Assembly: GCF_016820555.1 (NCBI RefSeq) | Contig: NZ_JADHDW010000002.1 | Location: 71,736-135,735, forward strand | Direction: 5' to 3' | Length of the DNA: 64,000 nt | From: Bacillus sp. REN10 | GTDB lineage: Bacteria > Bacillota > Bacilli > Bacillales > Domibacillaceae | In this document: in pieces, positions 15,984 through 24,341 of the stretch | Position numbering within the stretch: position 1 is the first letter of the stretch | How the letters are laid out: each line of letters starts with the position of its first letter | Translations under genes and position numbers: made by a program | Notes under the pieces: model-generated | Databases searched by the model: none | Told to the model about the DNA's origin: nothing | The model's input: the letters and a program-made list of their open reading frames with translations, nothing else

Positions 15984-17438
15984 TTGATTACAGAAAATTT
16001 AGAAGTTACAACAAAAAATTATATTGCAGGTGAGTGGCAGGAGCTTCAAGGAGAGAGTGTAGCTGTCTATAATCCATCTAATACTTCTGAGAAAGTAGGA
16101 GAGATGCGCTTTTCAACAGAAGAGCAAGCGTTTGAAGCGGTAGCGGCTGCTCGCGAAGCGTTGCCTGCTTGGAAGAAGAAATCCGGAAGTGAAAAAGCAG
16201 CTATTTTATACAAAATGGCTGAAGTACTTGAGAAATCAGTTGAAAAAGTTGCTTCATTAGCTAGCCGTGAAATGGGAAAACCAATTGGCGAAATGCGTGG
16301 AGAAGTCATGCGCGGTGTGAACTTACTTCGTTTCTATGCAGCGGAAGGAGTTCGTCCTGATGGACAATTAATCCCTTCAAGTGAGCAAAATGTCGTTCAA
16401 TATTCTAGAAGAGTTCCGCTTGGAGTTGTGGCGATTATTACGCCATGGAACTTCCCAGTAGCGATTCCGATTTGGAAAATCGCTCCTGCCCTTATTTGCG
16501 GCAATACGGTTGTATGGAAGCCAGCAGAACAGGGTGTATTAACAGCTACATTATTAATGGAAGTATTTGAAGAAGCGAACTTACCAAAAGGCGTATTAAA
16601 CTTAGTCATCGGTAAAGGGCGAGTTGTCGGGAATGTATTGCTAGAAAAAGCGGAAATTGACGCAGTTAGCTTTACAGGTTCTACGGCGACAGGTAAGCGT
16701 GTAGCTGCTTCATGTGCACAGCGCAACATTAAATATCAAACAGAAATGGGCGGGAAAAATGCGGCGATCGTGTTAAAAGATGCTGATTTAGAAAAAGCTG
16801 TCCCAATTATTTTAGGCGGTGCTTTCCGTTCAGCTGGCCAAAAATGTACAGCAACGAGCCGAATGATTGTGGAAAAAGCGATTTATCCACAGTTTATTGA
16901 GGCGCTTCAAAAAGCTTTAAGTGAAGTGGTTGTAAGTGAAGCGAGCGAGAACCCATATTTAGGTCCAGTTGCTTCTAAAAGCCAATATGAGACAGTTTCT
17001 GAATATGTAGATTTGGCTCGTAAAGAAGCAAATGTGATCGGAGAAGGTCCGCTACAAACAGATAAGCAAGGTTACTTTATTCAACCAATCGTTGTTGATG
17101 GCATCACAGCCGAGCATCGTCTATTCCAAGAAGAAATCTTTGGTCCAGTGGCGGCAGTCGTGCAAGTAGAGGACTTTGAAGAAGCAATTAATGTGTGTAA
17201 CGATTCATTGTACGGATTAAGTGCAGCTATTTTTACAAATGACATGAATAAAGCAATGCGTTTCCTTGATGAGGTAGACGCTGGAATGGTACGCGTGAAT
17301 CAAGAAACATCTGGCGTAGAATACCAAGCTCCATTCGGCGGAATGAAATGGTCTAGCTCCCACACAAGAGAACAAGGACAAGCGGCGTTAGATTTCTATT
17401 CTCAAGTGAAAACTTGTGCGATTAAATATCAACTATAA
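15984..17438 (+). CDS. NAD(P)-dependent aldehyde dehydrogenase (YcbD/GucD-like)
   Basis: Aldehyde dehydrogenase superfamily enzyme of about 484 residues. It has the cofactor-site WNFPVAIPIWKIAPAL, the catalytic Glu in QTEMGGKNAAIV and the catalytic Cys in FRSAGQKCTATSR; the end GGMKWSSSHTREQG matches alpha-ketoglutaric-semialdehyde dehydrogenases such as B. subtilis YcbD. The substrate is inferred only. TTG 15984 with AAGGTGAT upstream is favoured; a GTG at 15975 is the alternative. It is monocistronic with a terminator just after. The lysine 6-dehydrogenase-like gene 4 kb upstream makes aminoadipate semialdehyde another possible substrate. Confidence 0.88.
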   Translation: MITENLEVTTKNYIAGEWQELQGESVAVYNPSNTSEKVGEMRFSTEEQAFEAVAAAREALPAWKKKSGSEKAAILYKMAEVLEKSVEKVASLASREMGKPIGEMRGEVMRGVNLLRFYAAEGVRPDGQLIPSSEQNVVQYSRRVPLGVVAIITPWNFPVAIPIWKIAPALICGNTVVWKPAEQGVLTATLLMEVFEEANLPKGVLNLVIGKGRVVGNVLLEKAEIDAVSFTGSTATGKRVAASCAQRNIKYQTEMGGKNAAIVLKDADLEKAVPIILGGAFRSAGQKCTATSRMIVEKAIYPQFIEALQKALSEVVVSEASENPYLGPVASKSQYETVSEYVDLARKEANVIGEGPLQTDKQGYFIQPIVVDGITAEHRLFQEEIFGPVAAVVQVEDFEEAINVCNDSLYGLSAAIFTNDMNKAMRFLDEVDAGMVRVNQETSGVEYQAPFGGMKWSSSHTREQGQAALDFYSQVKTCAIKYQL

Positions 17439-17440
17439 GA

Positions 17441-17477
17441 AAGAAAACTCCAGGCTTCCGAGTCTGGGGTTTTCTTA
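17441..17477 (+). terminator. Terminator of aldehyde dehydrogenase gene
   Basis: A long stem (AAGAAAACTCCAGGC / GTCTGGGGTTTTCTT, with G-U pairs) begins three bases after the stop codon and ends in TTATTT. Confidence 0.75.
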
Positions 17478-17570
17478 TTTCCACTCATTTTATCTGAACG
17501 TCTTTCTCACGATGAACATGAAATCATTTTCATACATATGATAACAGTGCCTAGAAAGGAGGAGTTCACT

Positions 17571-18395
17571 TTGACAAACTATCAGCAATTTATAACAGAG
17601 GCGAAACAATGGTGCCGTGAGCAAAAAGGAGAAGTAGAAGCGGAACGATTAACAAGATGGGAAGAGCAGCTAGCTGAATTGGAGACAGTGGTTGACCAAC
17701 AGTTACGGCAAATGAAAATGGCTGCTTTATATAGAGAATGGGACGAGTGGTATCATCATTTCAATAAGGAAAGAAATGAATTTCATCGTGTTCCGATAGG
17801 TGTTCATAAGCTTCCGCCACTACCATATCGATACGATGCGTTAGAGCCTTATATTGATGAAGCGACGATGAGGCTCCACCATGATATTCATCATCAAAGC
17901 TACGTTGATGGGTTAAACAAGGCGGAAAAGGAAATGGAGAAAGCGAGAAAAAAGAATGACTATGCCTTGATCAAACATTGGGAAAGAGAAGCGGCTTTCA
18001 ATGGAGCCGGTCATTATTTACATTCAATTTTTTGGAAAGTAATGTGTCCAAAAGGTGGCGGCCAACCTACCGGTGAGCTGGAGCGAGAAATTAAACATTC
18101 TTTTGGTGGATTCTCTTCTTTTAAAAATCATTTTTCCGCAGCTGCTGAAAAGGTGGAGGGATCTGGCTGGGCCATCCTTATTTGGTCGCGACAGGCGAAG
18201 CGCCTCGAAATTCTCCAAGCGGAAAAACATCAAAATCTCAGTCAATGGGATGTTATTCCTTTACTTGTTCTTGATGTGTGGGAGCATGCTTATTATTTAA
18301 AGTATCAGTCGAAGAGAAAAGAGTACATTGATAATTGGTGGAATGTTGTTTGTTGGGATGAGGTAGCAAAGCGATTAGCCGAGGCGAAAAAATAA
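17571..18395 (+). CDS. sodF: Fe/Mn superoxide dismutase with N-terminal extension
   Basis: Converts superoxide to oxygen and hydrogen peroxide. The SOD domain begins at about residue 77 (LPPLPYRYDALEPYIDEATMRLHHDIHHQSY) and shows the metal ligands: His in the LHHDIHH block, His in GHYLHSIFW, and Asp and His in DVWEHAYYLKY. About 75 charged residues precede the domain, as in B. subtilis SodF (about 281 aa), which distinguishes it from the shorter SodA. Start TTG 17571 has a strong AAAGGAGGAG 6 bases upstream, so the earlier in-frame ATG at 17538 is unlikely. Fe or Mn use cannot be decided by eye. Confidence 0.9.
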   Translation: MTNYQQFITEAKQWCREQKGEVEAERLTRWEEQLAELETVVDQQLRQMKMAALYREWDEWYHHFNKERNEFHRVPIGVHKLPPLPYRYDALEPYIDEATMRLHHDIHHQSYVDGLNKAEKEMEKARKKNDYALIKHWEREAAFNGAGHYLHSIFWKVMCPKGGGQPTGELEREIKHSFGGFSSFKNHFSAAAEKVEGSGWAILIWSRQAKRLEILQAEKHQNLSQWDVIPLLVLDVWEHAYYLKYQSKRKEYIDNWWNVVCWDEVAKRLAEAKK

Positions 18396-18445
18396 AACGT
18401 GAATCTTTTAAAATTTTATTTTATAATGGAGAAAAAATATGAAAA

Positions 18446-18540
18446 CTGCTAGAGGTGCCTAATAATGGCTGAGAGAAAAACGGGTGTTTTTCAACTCTTT
18501 GAACCTGATCTGGATGATGCCAGCGTAGGGAAGTAGTGGA
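18446..18540 (+). ncRNA. TPP riboswitch (thi box) upstream of thiW
   Basis: Conserved TPP aptamer elements are visible: GGTGCCTAATAATGGCTGAGA near 18454-18474, a variable P3 arm, GAACCTGATCTGGATGATGCCAGCG near 18501-18525 and GGGAAG near 18528. A -10 box TATAAT lies at 18422-18427. An intrinsic terminator follows at 18565-18597, so bound thiamin pyrophosphate should stop transcription before thiW. Confidence 0.95.
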
Positions 18541-18564
18541 TGAATGTTGAGTTCATGAACTATT

Positions 18565-18597
18565 GCCGGATCCAGGTTTGATTGGATCCGGCTTTTT
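18565..18597 (+). terminator. Riboswitch expression-platform terminator
   Basis: Perfect 9-bp stem GCCGGATCC / GGATCCGGC with a 10-base loop and five T, located between the TPP aptamer and the thiW start. Confidence 0.9.
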
Positions 18598-18620
18598 GAG
18601 TTTGAAAAGGGAGTGTTTGA

Positions 18621-19130
18621 ATGAATCATGTGAATAAATTAACTTATATGGCCGTATTTGTCGCTATTGCTACTTATACTTCTGCTCTTATTTGGTTTCC
18701 AGCGGGAGTTGCGAAAGCCTATCCTATTCAACATGCGATAAACGTGATTGCAGGGGTGTTATTTGGGCCTGTTCCGGCAGTCTTGATCGCTTTTGTTACG
18801 AGCCTGCTTAGAAATTTAATAGGAACAGGCTCGTTGCTTGCTTTTCCTGGAAGTATGATTGGTGCCTTTTTTGCTGGTTATCTTTATCAAAAAACGAACC
18901 GAATGTGGACAGCTCCTCTCGGTGAAGTGATAGGAACAGGGATGCTTGCTTCACTATTTGCTGTTCCTTATGCCAAAATCTTTATGGGAACGACAGTTGG
19001 TGCCTTTTTCTTCTTACCGCCTTTTCTTGTAAGCAGTCTGTCTGGGGCAGTCATCGGCCTTTTGTTAGTGAAGCGACTTGTGAAATTAAAGGTATGGAAA
19101 AAGACTATTGCCAGCGAAGGGCAACAGTAA
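18621..19130 (+). CDS. thiW: Thiamin-precursor ECF transporter S component ThiW
   Basis: A 169-residue protein with five or six membrane segments that matches the ThiW family: WFPAGVAKAYPIQHAINVIAGVLFGP and LLAFPGSMIGAFFAGYLY. ThiW is the substrate-binding membrane subunit of an energy-coupling-factor transporter predicted to import the thiazole part of thiamin, using shared EcfA/EcfT subunits encoded elsewhere. It has its own TPP riboswitch and is the only gene in that transcript. The ATG at 18621 has AAAGGGAG 8 bases upstream. Its last 26 bp overlap the convergent small gene. Confidence 0.93.
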   Translation: MNHVNKLTYMAVFVAIATYTSALIWFPAGVAKAYPIQHAINVIAGVLFGPVPAVLIAFVTSLLRNLIGTGSLLAFPGSMIGAFFAGYLYQKTNRMWTAPLGEVIGTGMLASLFAVPYAKIFMGTTVGAFFFLPPFLVSSLSGAVIGLLLVKRLVKLKVWKKTIASEGQQ

Positions 19131-19470
19131 GATGACAGCAATTCGTACTTCCTGTTTTCGAGCTTAATTCAAGATGGATGCTATCGGGATTGAACGAGAT
19201 GGTTGCTTTAGATGTGACGCCTGCCGATTTGATTAATCGTTCTACTTCCTTTTGATTGGCTTGCTGGGCGGCATTCATCACTTGATAAGCAAAACCGGGG
19301 GAATCAGAAAGCTTATTTACTAGTAAAGTTGTTTCCCTTAATAAATTTTTCATTGATTGAGCCGATTGCTTAAACAAAGTGACATTGACTTGCGGGTACA
19401 CTCGTTCGTGAAGAGCTGGATAGTACAGATAACCGTGATATAAGTAGTGATTTGGATAGGAAGGATACAT
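19105..19470 (-). CDS. Small Bacillus protein of unknown function
   Basis: A 121-residue protein with a Tyr/Pro-rich N-terminus (YPSYPNHYLYHGYLYYP), then a helical region (LFKQSAQSMKNLLRETTLLVNKLSD, SPGFAYQVMNAAQQANQKEVERLIKSAG) and a C-terminal strand region ending CCHLTVALRW. I recall similar short proteins in Bacillus (YuzC-like), whose Tyr-rich start resembles spore-surface proteins, but no function is known to me. The ATG at 19470 is preceded by AGGAGGAATA. It converges on and overlaps thiW by 26 bp, which is odd for two real genes but both reading frames look well conserved. Confidence 0.75.
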   Translation of the reverse strand: MYPSYPNHYLYHGYLYYPALHERVYPQVNVTLFKQSAQSMKNLLRETTLLVNKLSDSPGFAYQVMNAAQQANQKEVERLIKSAGVTSKATISFNPDSIHLELSSKTGSTNCCHLTVALRWQ

Positions 19471-19607
19471 TGTCCATTATTCCTCCTAATGATTGATTTT
19501 CTATAATATACGAGCAAGAAGGATATAAGTGACTGGTAACGCAACATTCGAAATCTATTGAAGATTGTGTTTCGTTGTGGTAAAACTAAGACAAGTTCAA
19601 TTAAATA

Positions 19608-19701
19608 AGGTTCACCACTAGGGGTGCTTTTGAAAGCTGAGAGAGGCTCATTGTCTTAACCCTTATAACCTGAACTAGGTAATACTAGCGGAGGGAAGCG
19701 G
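19608..19701 (+). ncRNA. TPP riboswitch upstream of ylmB operon
   Basis: Aptamer elements: CACTAGGGGTGC near 19616, GCTGAGAGAGG near 19636, ACCCTTATAACCTGAACTAGG near 19659-19679, then AATACTAGCGGAGGGAAG ending near 19698. It precedes an eight-gene thiamin salvage operon. A terminator at 19753-19782 completes a transcription-attenuation layout. Confidence 0.95.
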
Positions 19702-19752
19702 TGTTGTAACGATGAGTATCTACTATGTGGTAGAGGACTATGTATTTTTTAC

Positions 19753-19782
19753 AGCTGCTTCTTTTCTAAGAAGTGGCTTTTT
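19753..19782 (+). terminator. Expression-platform terminator of second TPP riboswitch
   Basis: An 11-bp stem (AGCTGCTTCTT / AAGAAGTGGCT, two G-U pairs) with loop TTCT and a T-run, lying 20 bases before the ylmB start. Its place inside the long open frame that starts at 19712 is good evidence that translation really starts at 19802. Confidence 0.85.
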
Positions 19783-19801
19783 GTATTTGGAGGTGAAACA
19801 C

Positions 19802-21076
19802 ATGGGAAAAAATATAGAGTTTCTAATGAAGCAAGTGGAAGATCGACAGGAGGAACTCATCTCCCTTTTAAAAAAATTGATTACTTATCAAACGCCAGCG
19901 CCCCCAGCTAGAAATACGAAAGAGGCTCAACAGTATATTGCCAATTTGTTGAAAGACTTAGGATTTTCAGTTGATATGTGGGACATCTATCCTAATGATC
20001 CGAATGTTGTCGGTACATTAAAGGGAAGAGATGGAGAGAATTACAAAAGCTTAATTATTAATGGTCATATAGATGTGGCTGAAGTAAATGATGATGAAGC
20101 TTGGGAAACAGGGGCATTTGATCCTGTTGTGAAGGATGGAGCGATTATTGGTCGAGGGGCTGCCGATATGAAAGGCGGGTTGGCAGGCGCTTTATTTGCG
20201 ATTCAATTGCTGAATGAAGCGGGAATTCAGCTTCCTGGTGATTTGATTTTTCAATCAGTTATTGGTGAGGAAGTTGGAGAAGCCGGTACGTTGGAGTGTT
20301 GCAAACGTGGATATAAAGCGGATTTTGCGGTTGTGGTAGATACAAGTGATTTGCATATCCAAGGTCAAGGGGGAGTGATCACTGGCTGGATCACATTAAA
20401 GAGCAAACAGACGTATCACGATGCAACAAGAAGAAAGATGATTCATGCGGGCGGTCGTTTACATGCGGCTAGTACGATTGAAAAAATGATGAAGGTTATT
20501 GAAGGGTTGCAGGAGCTAGAACGGCATTGGGCAGTCATGAAAAGTTATCCGGGATTCCTGCCAGGAACCAATACAATTAACCCTGCTGTGATCGAAGGAG
20601 GGCGTCATGCCGCTTTTGTTGCTGACGAATGTCGCCTTTGGATTACCGTTCATTACTATCCGAACGAAACATATGAGCAAGTTGCAAAAGAAGTGGAAGA
20701 CCATATTAGAATAGTGGCAAAGAGTGACTTATGGCTGCGAAACAATCCCCCGATATTTGAGTGGGGAGGAACATCGATGATTGAAGATCGAGGAGAAATC
20801 TTCCCTTCTTTTGAGGTCGATCCCAACCATCCAGCTGTTCATACATTGATGCATTCACATGAAAGTGTTTTCACTCAATCGCCAGTTTTAGATGTATCAC
20901 CAACTGTTACAGACGGTGGTTGGCTTGCCGATGCTGGGATTCCGACGGCTCTTTACGGTCCTGGCGATTTAGAAAATGCTCACTCAGTCAATGAGCAATT
21001 ATCGATTGATCAGCTGATTCAATTTACAAAGGTCATGATTCGTTTTATTTACCAGTGGGGACATACGAAAAAGTAG
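19802..21076 (+). CDS. ylmB: N-formyl-aminopyrimidine deformylase (ArgE/DapE family)
   Basis: A 424-residue M20-family metallohydrolase. Zn-ligand motifs are visible: GHIDVAEV, the bridging-Asp region GRGAADMKGGLAG, and GEEVGEAGT with the catalytic Glu pair. Genomic context with tenA and thiXYZ identifies it as YlmB, which removes formate from N-formyl-4-amino-5-aminomethyl-2-methylpyrimidine, a thiamin breakdown product, giving the substrate of TenA. Start ATG 19802 has GGAGGTGAAA upstream and follows the riboswitch terminator. First gene of the operon; tenA follows after 41 bases. Confidence 0.92.
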   Translation: MGKNIEFLMKQVEDRQEELISLLKKLITYQTPAPPARNTKEAQQYIANLLKDLGFSVDMWDIYPNDPNVVGTLKGRDGENYKSLIINGHIDVAEVNDDEAWETGAFDPVVKDGAIIGRGAADMKGGLAGALFAIQLLNEAGIQLPGDLIFQSVIGEEVGEAGTLECCKRGYKADFAVVVDTSDLHIQGQGGVITGWITLKSKQTYHDATRRKMIHAGGRLHAASTIEKMMKVIEGLQELERHWAVMKSYPGFLPGTNTINPAVIEGGRHAAFVADECRLWITVHYYPNETYEQVAKEVEDHIRIVAKSDLWLRNNPPIFEWGGTSMIEDRGEIFPSFEVDPNHPAVHTLMHSHESVFTQSPVLDVSPTVTDGGWLADAGIPTALYGPGDLENAHSVNEQLSIDQLIQFTKVMIRFIYQWGHTKK

Positions 21077-21117
21077 TTATAAAATGCATAAATTAATCAT
21101 TCAAGGAGTGGAGAACA

Positions 21118-21792
21118 ATGAAATTTAGTGAACGATTACATGAGAAATTACAGCCGATTTGGAGACGAAATCATAATCACCCTTTTGTAAAAGGAATGGG
21201 CGATGGAACGCTCGATCAAGAAAAATTTCGCTTTTATATGGTTCAAGATTATTTGTATTTAATTGATTATGCAAAAGTGTTTGCTTTAGGGGCAGTGAAA
21301 GCGAATGATTTAGCAACGATGGGTAAATTTGCTGCTTTATTAGATTCGACGCTTAATATGGAAATGGAGCTTCATCGTCAATATGCCGCTCGCTTTGGGA
21401 TATCAAAAGAGGAATTAGAACAGGCTCAGCCTTCTCCGATTACACTTGCTTATAATCATTATATGCTATCTGTTAGTCAAACAGGCGGTTTACCAGAAGT
21501 ATTAGCTGCTGTATTACCTTGTGCATGGAGCTATTGGGAAATTGGTAAAGAATTAAACGAAATTCCAGGAGCAAGTGAGCATGAGTTTTATGGTAACTGG
21601 ATTCAAATGTATAGCTCGGAGGAATTTGGTCAGTTGGCCATGTGGTGTATCGACCTTCTTGATCAACATACAGAAGGAAAAACAGAAGCAGAACTGGATA
21701 AACTAGAAGAAATTTTCTTAAATACAACTCGCTTTGAATATATGTTCTGGGACATGGCCTACAAGGAAGAGATGTGGCCGGGGAATGAATAA
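21118..21792 (+). CDS. tenA: Aminopyrimidine aminohydrolase (thiaminase II)
   Basis: Hydrolyses 4-amino-5-aminomethyl-2-methylpyrimidine to the hydroxymethyl pyrimidine HMP in thiamin salvage; it can also cleave thiamin. The 224-residue all-helical protein keeps the catalytic residues known from B. subtilis TenA: Asp44 (MVQDYLYLID), Cys135 (LPCAWSYWEIG) and a C-terminal Glu (FEYMFWDMAY, residue 207). The ATG at 21118 has AAGGAGTGGAG upstream. Its end overlaps the ABC ATPase gene by 8 bp. Confidence 0.96.
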   Translation: MKFSERLHEKLQPIWRRNHNHPFVKGMGDGTLDQEKFRFYMVQDYLYLIDYAKVFALGAVKANDLATMGKFAALLDSTLNMEMELHRQYAARFGISKEELEQAQPSPITLAYNHYMLSVSQTGGLPEVLAAVLPCAWSYWEIGKELNEIPGASEHEFYGNWIQMYSSEEFGQLAMWCIDLLDQHTEGKTEAELDKLEEIFLNTTRFEYMFWDMAYKEEMWPGNE

Positions 21793-22546
21793 GCCCGTAT
21801 TAACGTTTCAAGATGTGACCTTTTCGTATGATCAAAAGGGCGCCATTCTTAATGGCTTAAATGTGCAAGTATTCGATCGGGAGTTTATTAGTATTGTCGG
21901 AGCAAGCGGTTCAGGGAAAAGCACGCTGTTTCGATTAATTACTGGCTTGGAACAACCTGACAAAGGAAAAATCTTCATTAATGAGAAAGAACATGCGAGT
22001 CGATTAGGACAAGTTGGTTATATGCCGCAGCAAGATTTATTAATGCCGTGGCGAACGATTTTAGAAAATGCAGCCCTTCCGCTTGAAGTAAAAGGAATGG
22101 GTAAAGGGGAATCACGAGATCGAGTACTTCCTATGCTTGAGGAATTTGGCTTAAAGGGTGTGGAAAGTCGTTACCCAGGTGAATTGTCCGGAGGGATGAG
22201 GCAACGAGTTTCTTTTTTGCGAGCTGTACTAAGTGGTTCGAATGTACTTTTGTTGGATGAGCCGTTTAGTGCATTGGATGCCATTACGAGACTGTCGATG
22301 CAAGAATGGCTGCTGGCTCAATGGGAAAAGCGAAAAACGACGGTCCTTTTCATTACGCATGATGTGAATGAGGCGTTATTTTTATCTGATCGTATTTTTA
22401 TTTTCACTGAAACGCCTGTACAGCAATTAAAAGAAGTCAAGGTGGCCTTGCCAAGACCTAGAAGTTTACGGGACTTAAATGATCCGATGATTCTTGAGAT
22501 GAAAGATCAATTAATTGAACAGCTACGCAAGAAGGTGACAACATGA
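21785..22546 (+). CDS. thiZ: ABC transporter ATPase for thiamin pyrimidine precursor
   Basis: A 253-residue ATPase with Walker A (GASGSGKSTL), Q-loop, signature LSGGMRQR, Walker B (VLLLDEPFSALD) and H-loop (FITHDVNEA), of the nitrate/taurine subfamily. It powers uptake by ThiX-ThiY of the formylaminopyrimidine released from degraded thiamin. ATG 21785 overlaps tenA; the frame upstream of it belongs to tenA. The next gene begins by ATGA overlap. Confidence 0.92.
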   Translation: MNKPVLTFQDVTFSYDQKGAILNGLNVQVFDREFISIVGASGSGKSTLFRLITGLEQPDKGKIFINEKEHASRLGQVGYMPQQDLLMPWRTILENAALPLEVKGMGKGESRDRVLPMLEEFGLKGVESRYPGELSGGMRQRVSFLRAVLSGSNVLLLDEPFSALDAITRLSMQEWLLAQWEKRKTTVLFITHDVNEALFLSDRIFIFTETPVQQLKEVKVALPRPRSLRDLNDPMILEMKDQLIEQLRKKVTT

Positions 22547-23295
22547 AACAGAGTAAGGAATGGATGCCTGCTGCGTTTGTCATATTCGTCTTTTTACTGG
22601 TTTGGGAAGTTGTGGCTCGCTCGATGCAGATGGTGTTTATTTTACCGCCGCCAACCGGTATTATTTCTAAGCTGTGGGAGTTAAAAGTCCCGCTTTTTAC
22701 CGAGCATTTACCGGCTACTTTGTTAATTATTGCGATCGGGCTTTCGATCTCTATTGTGTTTGGTGTTGGATTGGCGGTTTGGATGAACGTCAGTCAATCA
22801 GCAGAGAGAGCTTTTTATCCAATCATTATCTCTTCACAAATGATTCCAGTTATTGCCCTCGCTCCGATCTTTATTTTGTGGTTTGGCTATACAATTTGGA
22901 GCAAGGTTGTAGTAACGGTATTGATCACCTTTTTTCCGATTACCGTCAGCACGTTTGACGGTTTGCGTTCAAGCAGTAAAGAGTTGAAAGAACTGCTGTT
23001 AACGATGGGGGCTAGGAAAAAAGAGATTTTCTTTAAACTAAGTGTTCCTTCGGCTTTGCCTTATTTTTATTCAGGATTAAAAGTGGCGGTGACATTAAGC
23101 GTCATCGGGGCAGCAATTGGGGAATGGCTAGGAGCTCAAGCAGGACTAGGCTACTTTAGCCGGAGGATGATGACGCAGTTTGATGGAGCGGCTGTGTTTG
23201 CGCCGATTGTTTTATTATCAGCAGTTGGAATTATGATGTTTACGATTGTAAAAATGTTAGAAAAACGATCATTAAAATGGAGGAAAACGGAATGA
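22543..23295 (+). CDS. thiX: ABC transporter permease for thiamin pyrimidine precursor
   Basis: A 250-residue BPD-type permease with six membrane segments and the EAA-like loop GLRSSSKELKELLLTMGARKKEIFFKLSVPSALPY typical of nitrate/sulfonate-class permeases (written here in parts; spans about residues 142-180). It forms the channel of the ThiXYZ importer. ATGA overlaps on both sides with thiZ and thiY show tight translational coupling. Confidence 0.92.
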   Translation: MKQSKEWMPAAFVIFVFLLVWEVVARSMQMVFILPPPTGIISKLWELKVPLFTEHLPATLLIIAIGLSISIVFGVGLAVWMNVSQSAERAFYPIIISSQMIPVIALAPIFILWFGYTIWSKVVVTVLITFFPITVSTFDGLRSSSKELKELLLTMGARKKEIFFKLSVPSALPYFYSGLKVAVTLSVIGAAIGEWLGAQAGLGYFSRRMMTQFDGAAVFAPIVLLSAVGIMMFTIVKMLEKRSLKWRKTE

Positions 23296-24311
23296 AGAAA
23301 TGGTTATTAGTTGCCGTTAGCGTTATTTTAGCAGCGATGCTGACAGCGTGCGGTTCAAAAGAAAAAGAAGAGAAGACGGCCGCTTCAAATGAAAAGAAAA
23401 AAGAATTGAAGGATGTCAGCATTATGCTTGATTGGTATCCGAATGCTGTACATAGCTTTTTATACGTAGCACAAGAAAAGGGCTATTTTGAAGAGGAAGG
23501 GATTGATCTGGATATTCAGTTTCCAGCCAATCCAACCGACCCTATTCAATTAGCGGCTGTTAATAAAGTGACACTTGGTATTTCTTATCAGCCGGATGTC
23601 GTGATGGCGCGTACAGATCAAAATATCGCCGTAAAATCGGTAGGTGCCATTGTTCGCTCCCCATTAAATCGAGTGATGTTTCCAAAAGACAGCGAGATTC
23701 AAACACCGAAAGATTTAGAAGGAAAAACGGTTGGGTTTTCGGGTATTCCTTTAAATGAGGCAATTATTGATACGATGGTGCAGCATGATAAAGGTGATTC
23801 AAAGAAAGTCAAAATGGTCGATGTTGGCTTTGAGTTAAATGCGGCTGTTGTCAGCAAAAAAGCAGATGCAGTCGTTGGTGCCTATATTAATCATGAAGTG
23901 CCATTATTAAAGTATGAAGGATTTGAAACTCGCAATTTTGATCCTTCAAAATATGGTGTTCCGAACTTTTATGAGCTCGTTGCTGTAACAAGTGATCAAA
24001 CATGGAATGAGCAACAAGATGTCATTCAAGCATTTTGGCGAGCAGCTGAGAAAGGGTTCGAATTTACGGAGAAAAATCCGGATGAGGCCCTGCAAATTTT
24101 ATTAAGTAAACAAGATGAAGCGAACTTCCCGCTGATCGAAGAAGTAGAAAAGCAAAGCCTTGAGATTCTTTTACCAAAAATGACATCGGAACATGGATTT
24201 GGTAGTCAGGAAAAAACATCTTGGGAAGAAACAAGCAAGTGGATGAAAGAAGCTGGGCTCATTAAGAAGGACCCGAACATCGATGAGTTGTTTGTCAATA
24301 TTTCTGAGTGA
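23292..24311 (+). CDS. thiY: Substrate-binding lipoprotein for thiamin pyrimidine precursor
   Basis: A 339-residue lipoprotein with signal peptide and lipobox LTAC (Cys20). It is of the NMT1/THI5-like family with the typical MLDWYPNAVHSFLYVAQEKGYF opening, NPTDPIQLAAVNKV and QPDVVMARTDQ. ThiY captures N-formyl-aminomethylpyrimidine outside the cell for ThiXZ. ATG 23292 overlaps the permease stop; the in-frame start at 23277 would add five residues and is less likely. Ends 30 bases before thiM. Confidence 0.94.
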   Translation: MKKWLLVAVSVILAAMLTACGSKEKEEKTAASNEKKKELKDVSIMLDWYPNAVHSFLYVAQEKGYFEEEGIDLDIQFPANPTDPIQLAAVNKVTLGISYQPDVVMARTDQNIAVKSVGAIVRSPLNRVMFPKDSEIQTPKDLEGKTVGFSGIPLNEAIIDTMVQHDKGDSKKVKMVDVGFELNAAVVSKKADAVVGAYINHEVPLLKYEGFETRNFDPSKYGVPNFYELVAVTSDQTWNEQQDVIQAFWRAAEKGFEFTEKNPDEALQILLSKQDEANFPLIEEVEKQSLEILLPKMTSEHGFGSQEKTSWEETSKWMKEAGLIKKDPNIDELFVNISE

Positions 24312-24341
24312 AATCAATAAAGCGGAAAGGATGTTAACAGC

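Noticed and set aside
19712-19801. Earlier start for ylmB at 19712
   Set aside because: This stretch contains the riboswitch terminator hairpin (19753-19782) and lacks a ribosome site; ATG 19802 has GGAGGTGAAA.
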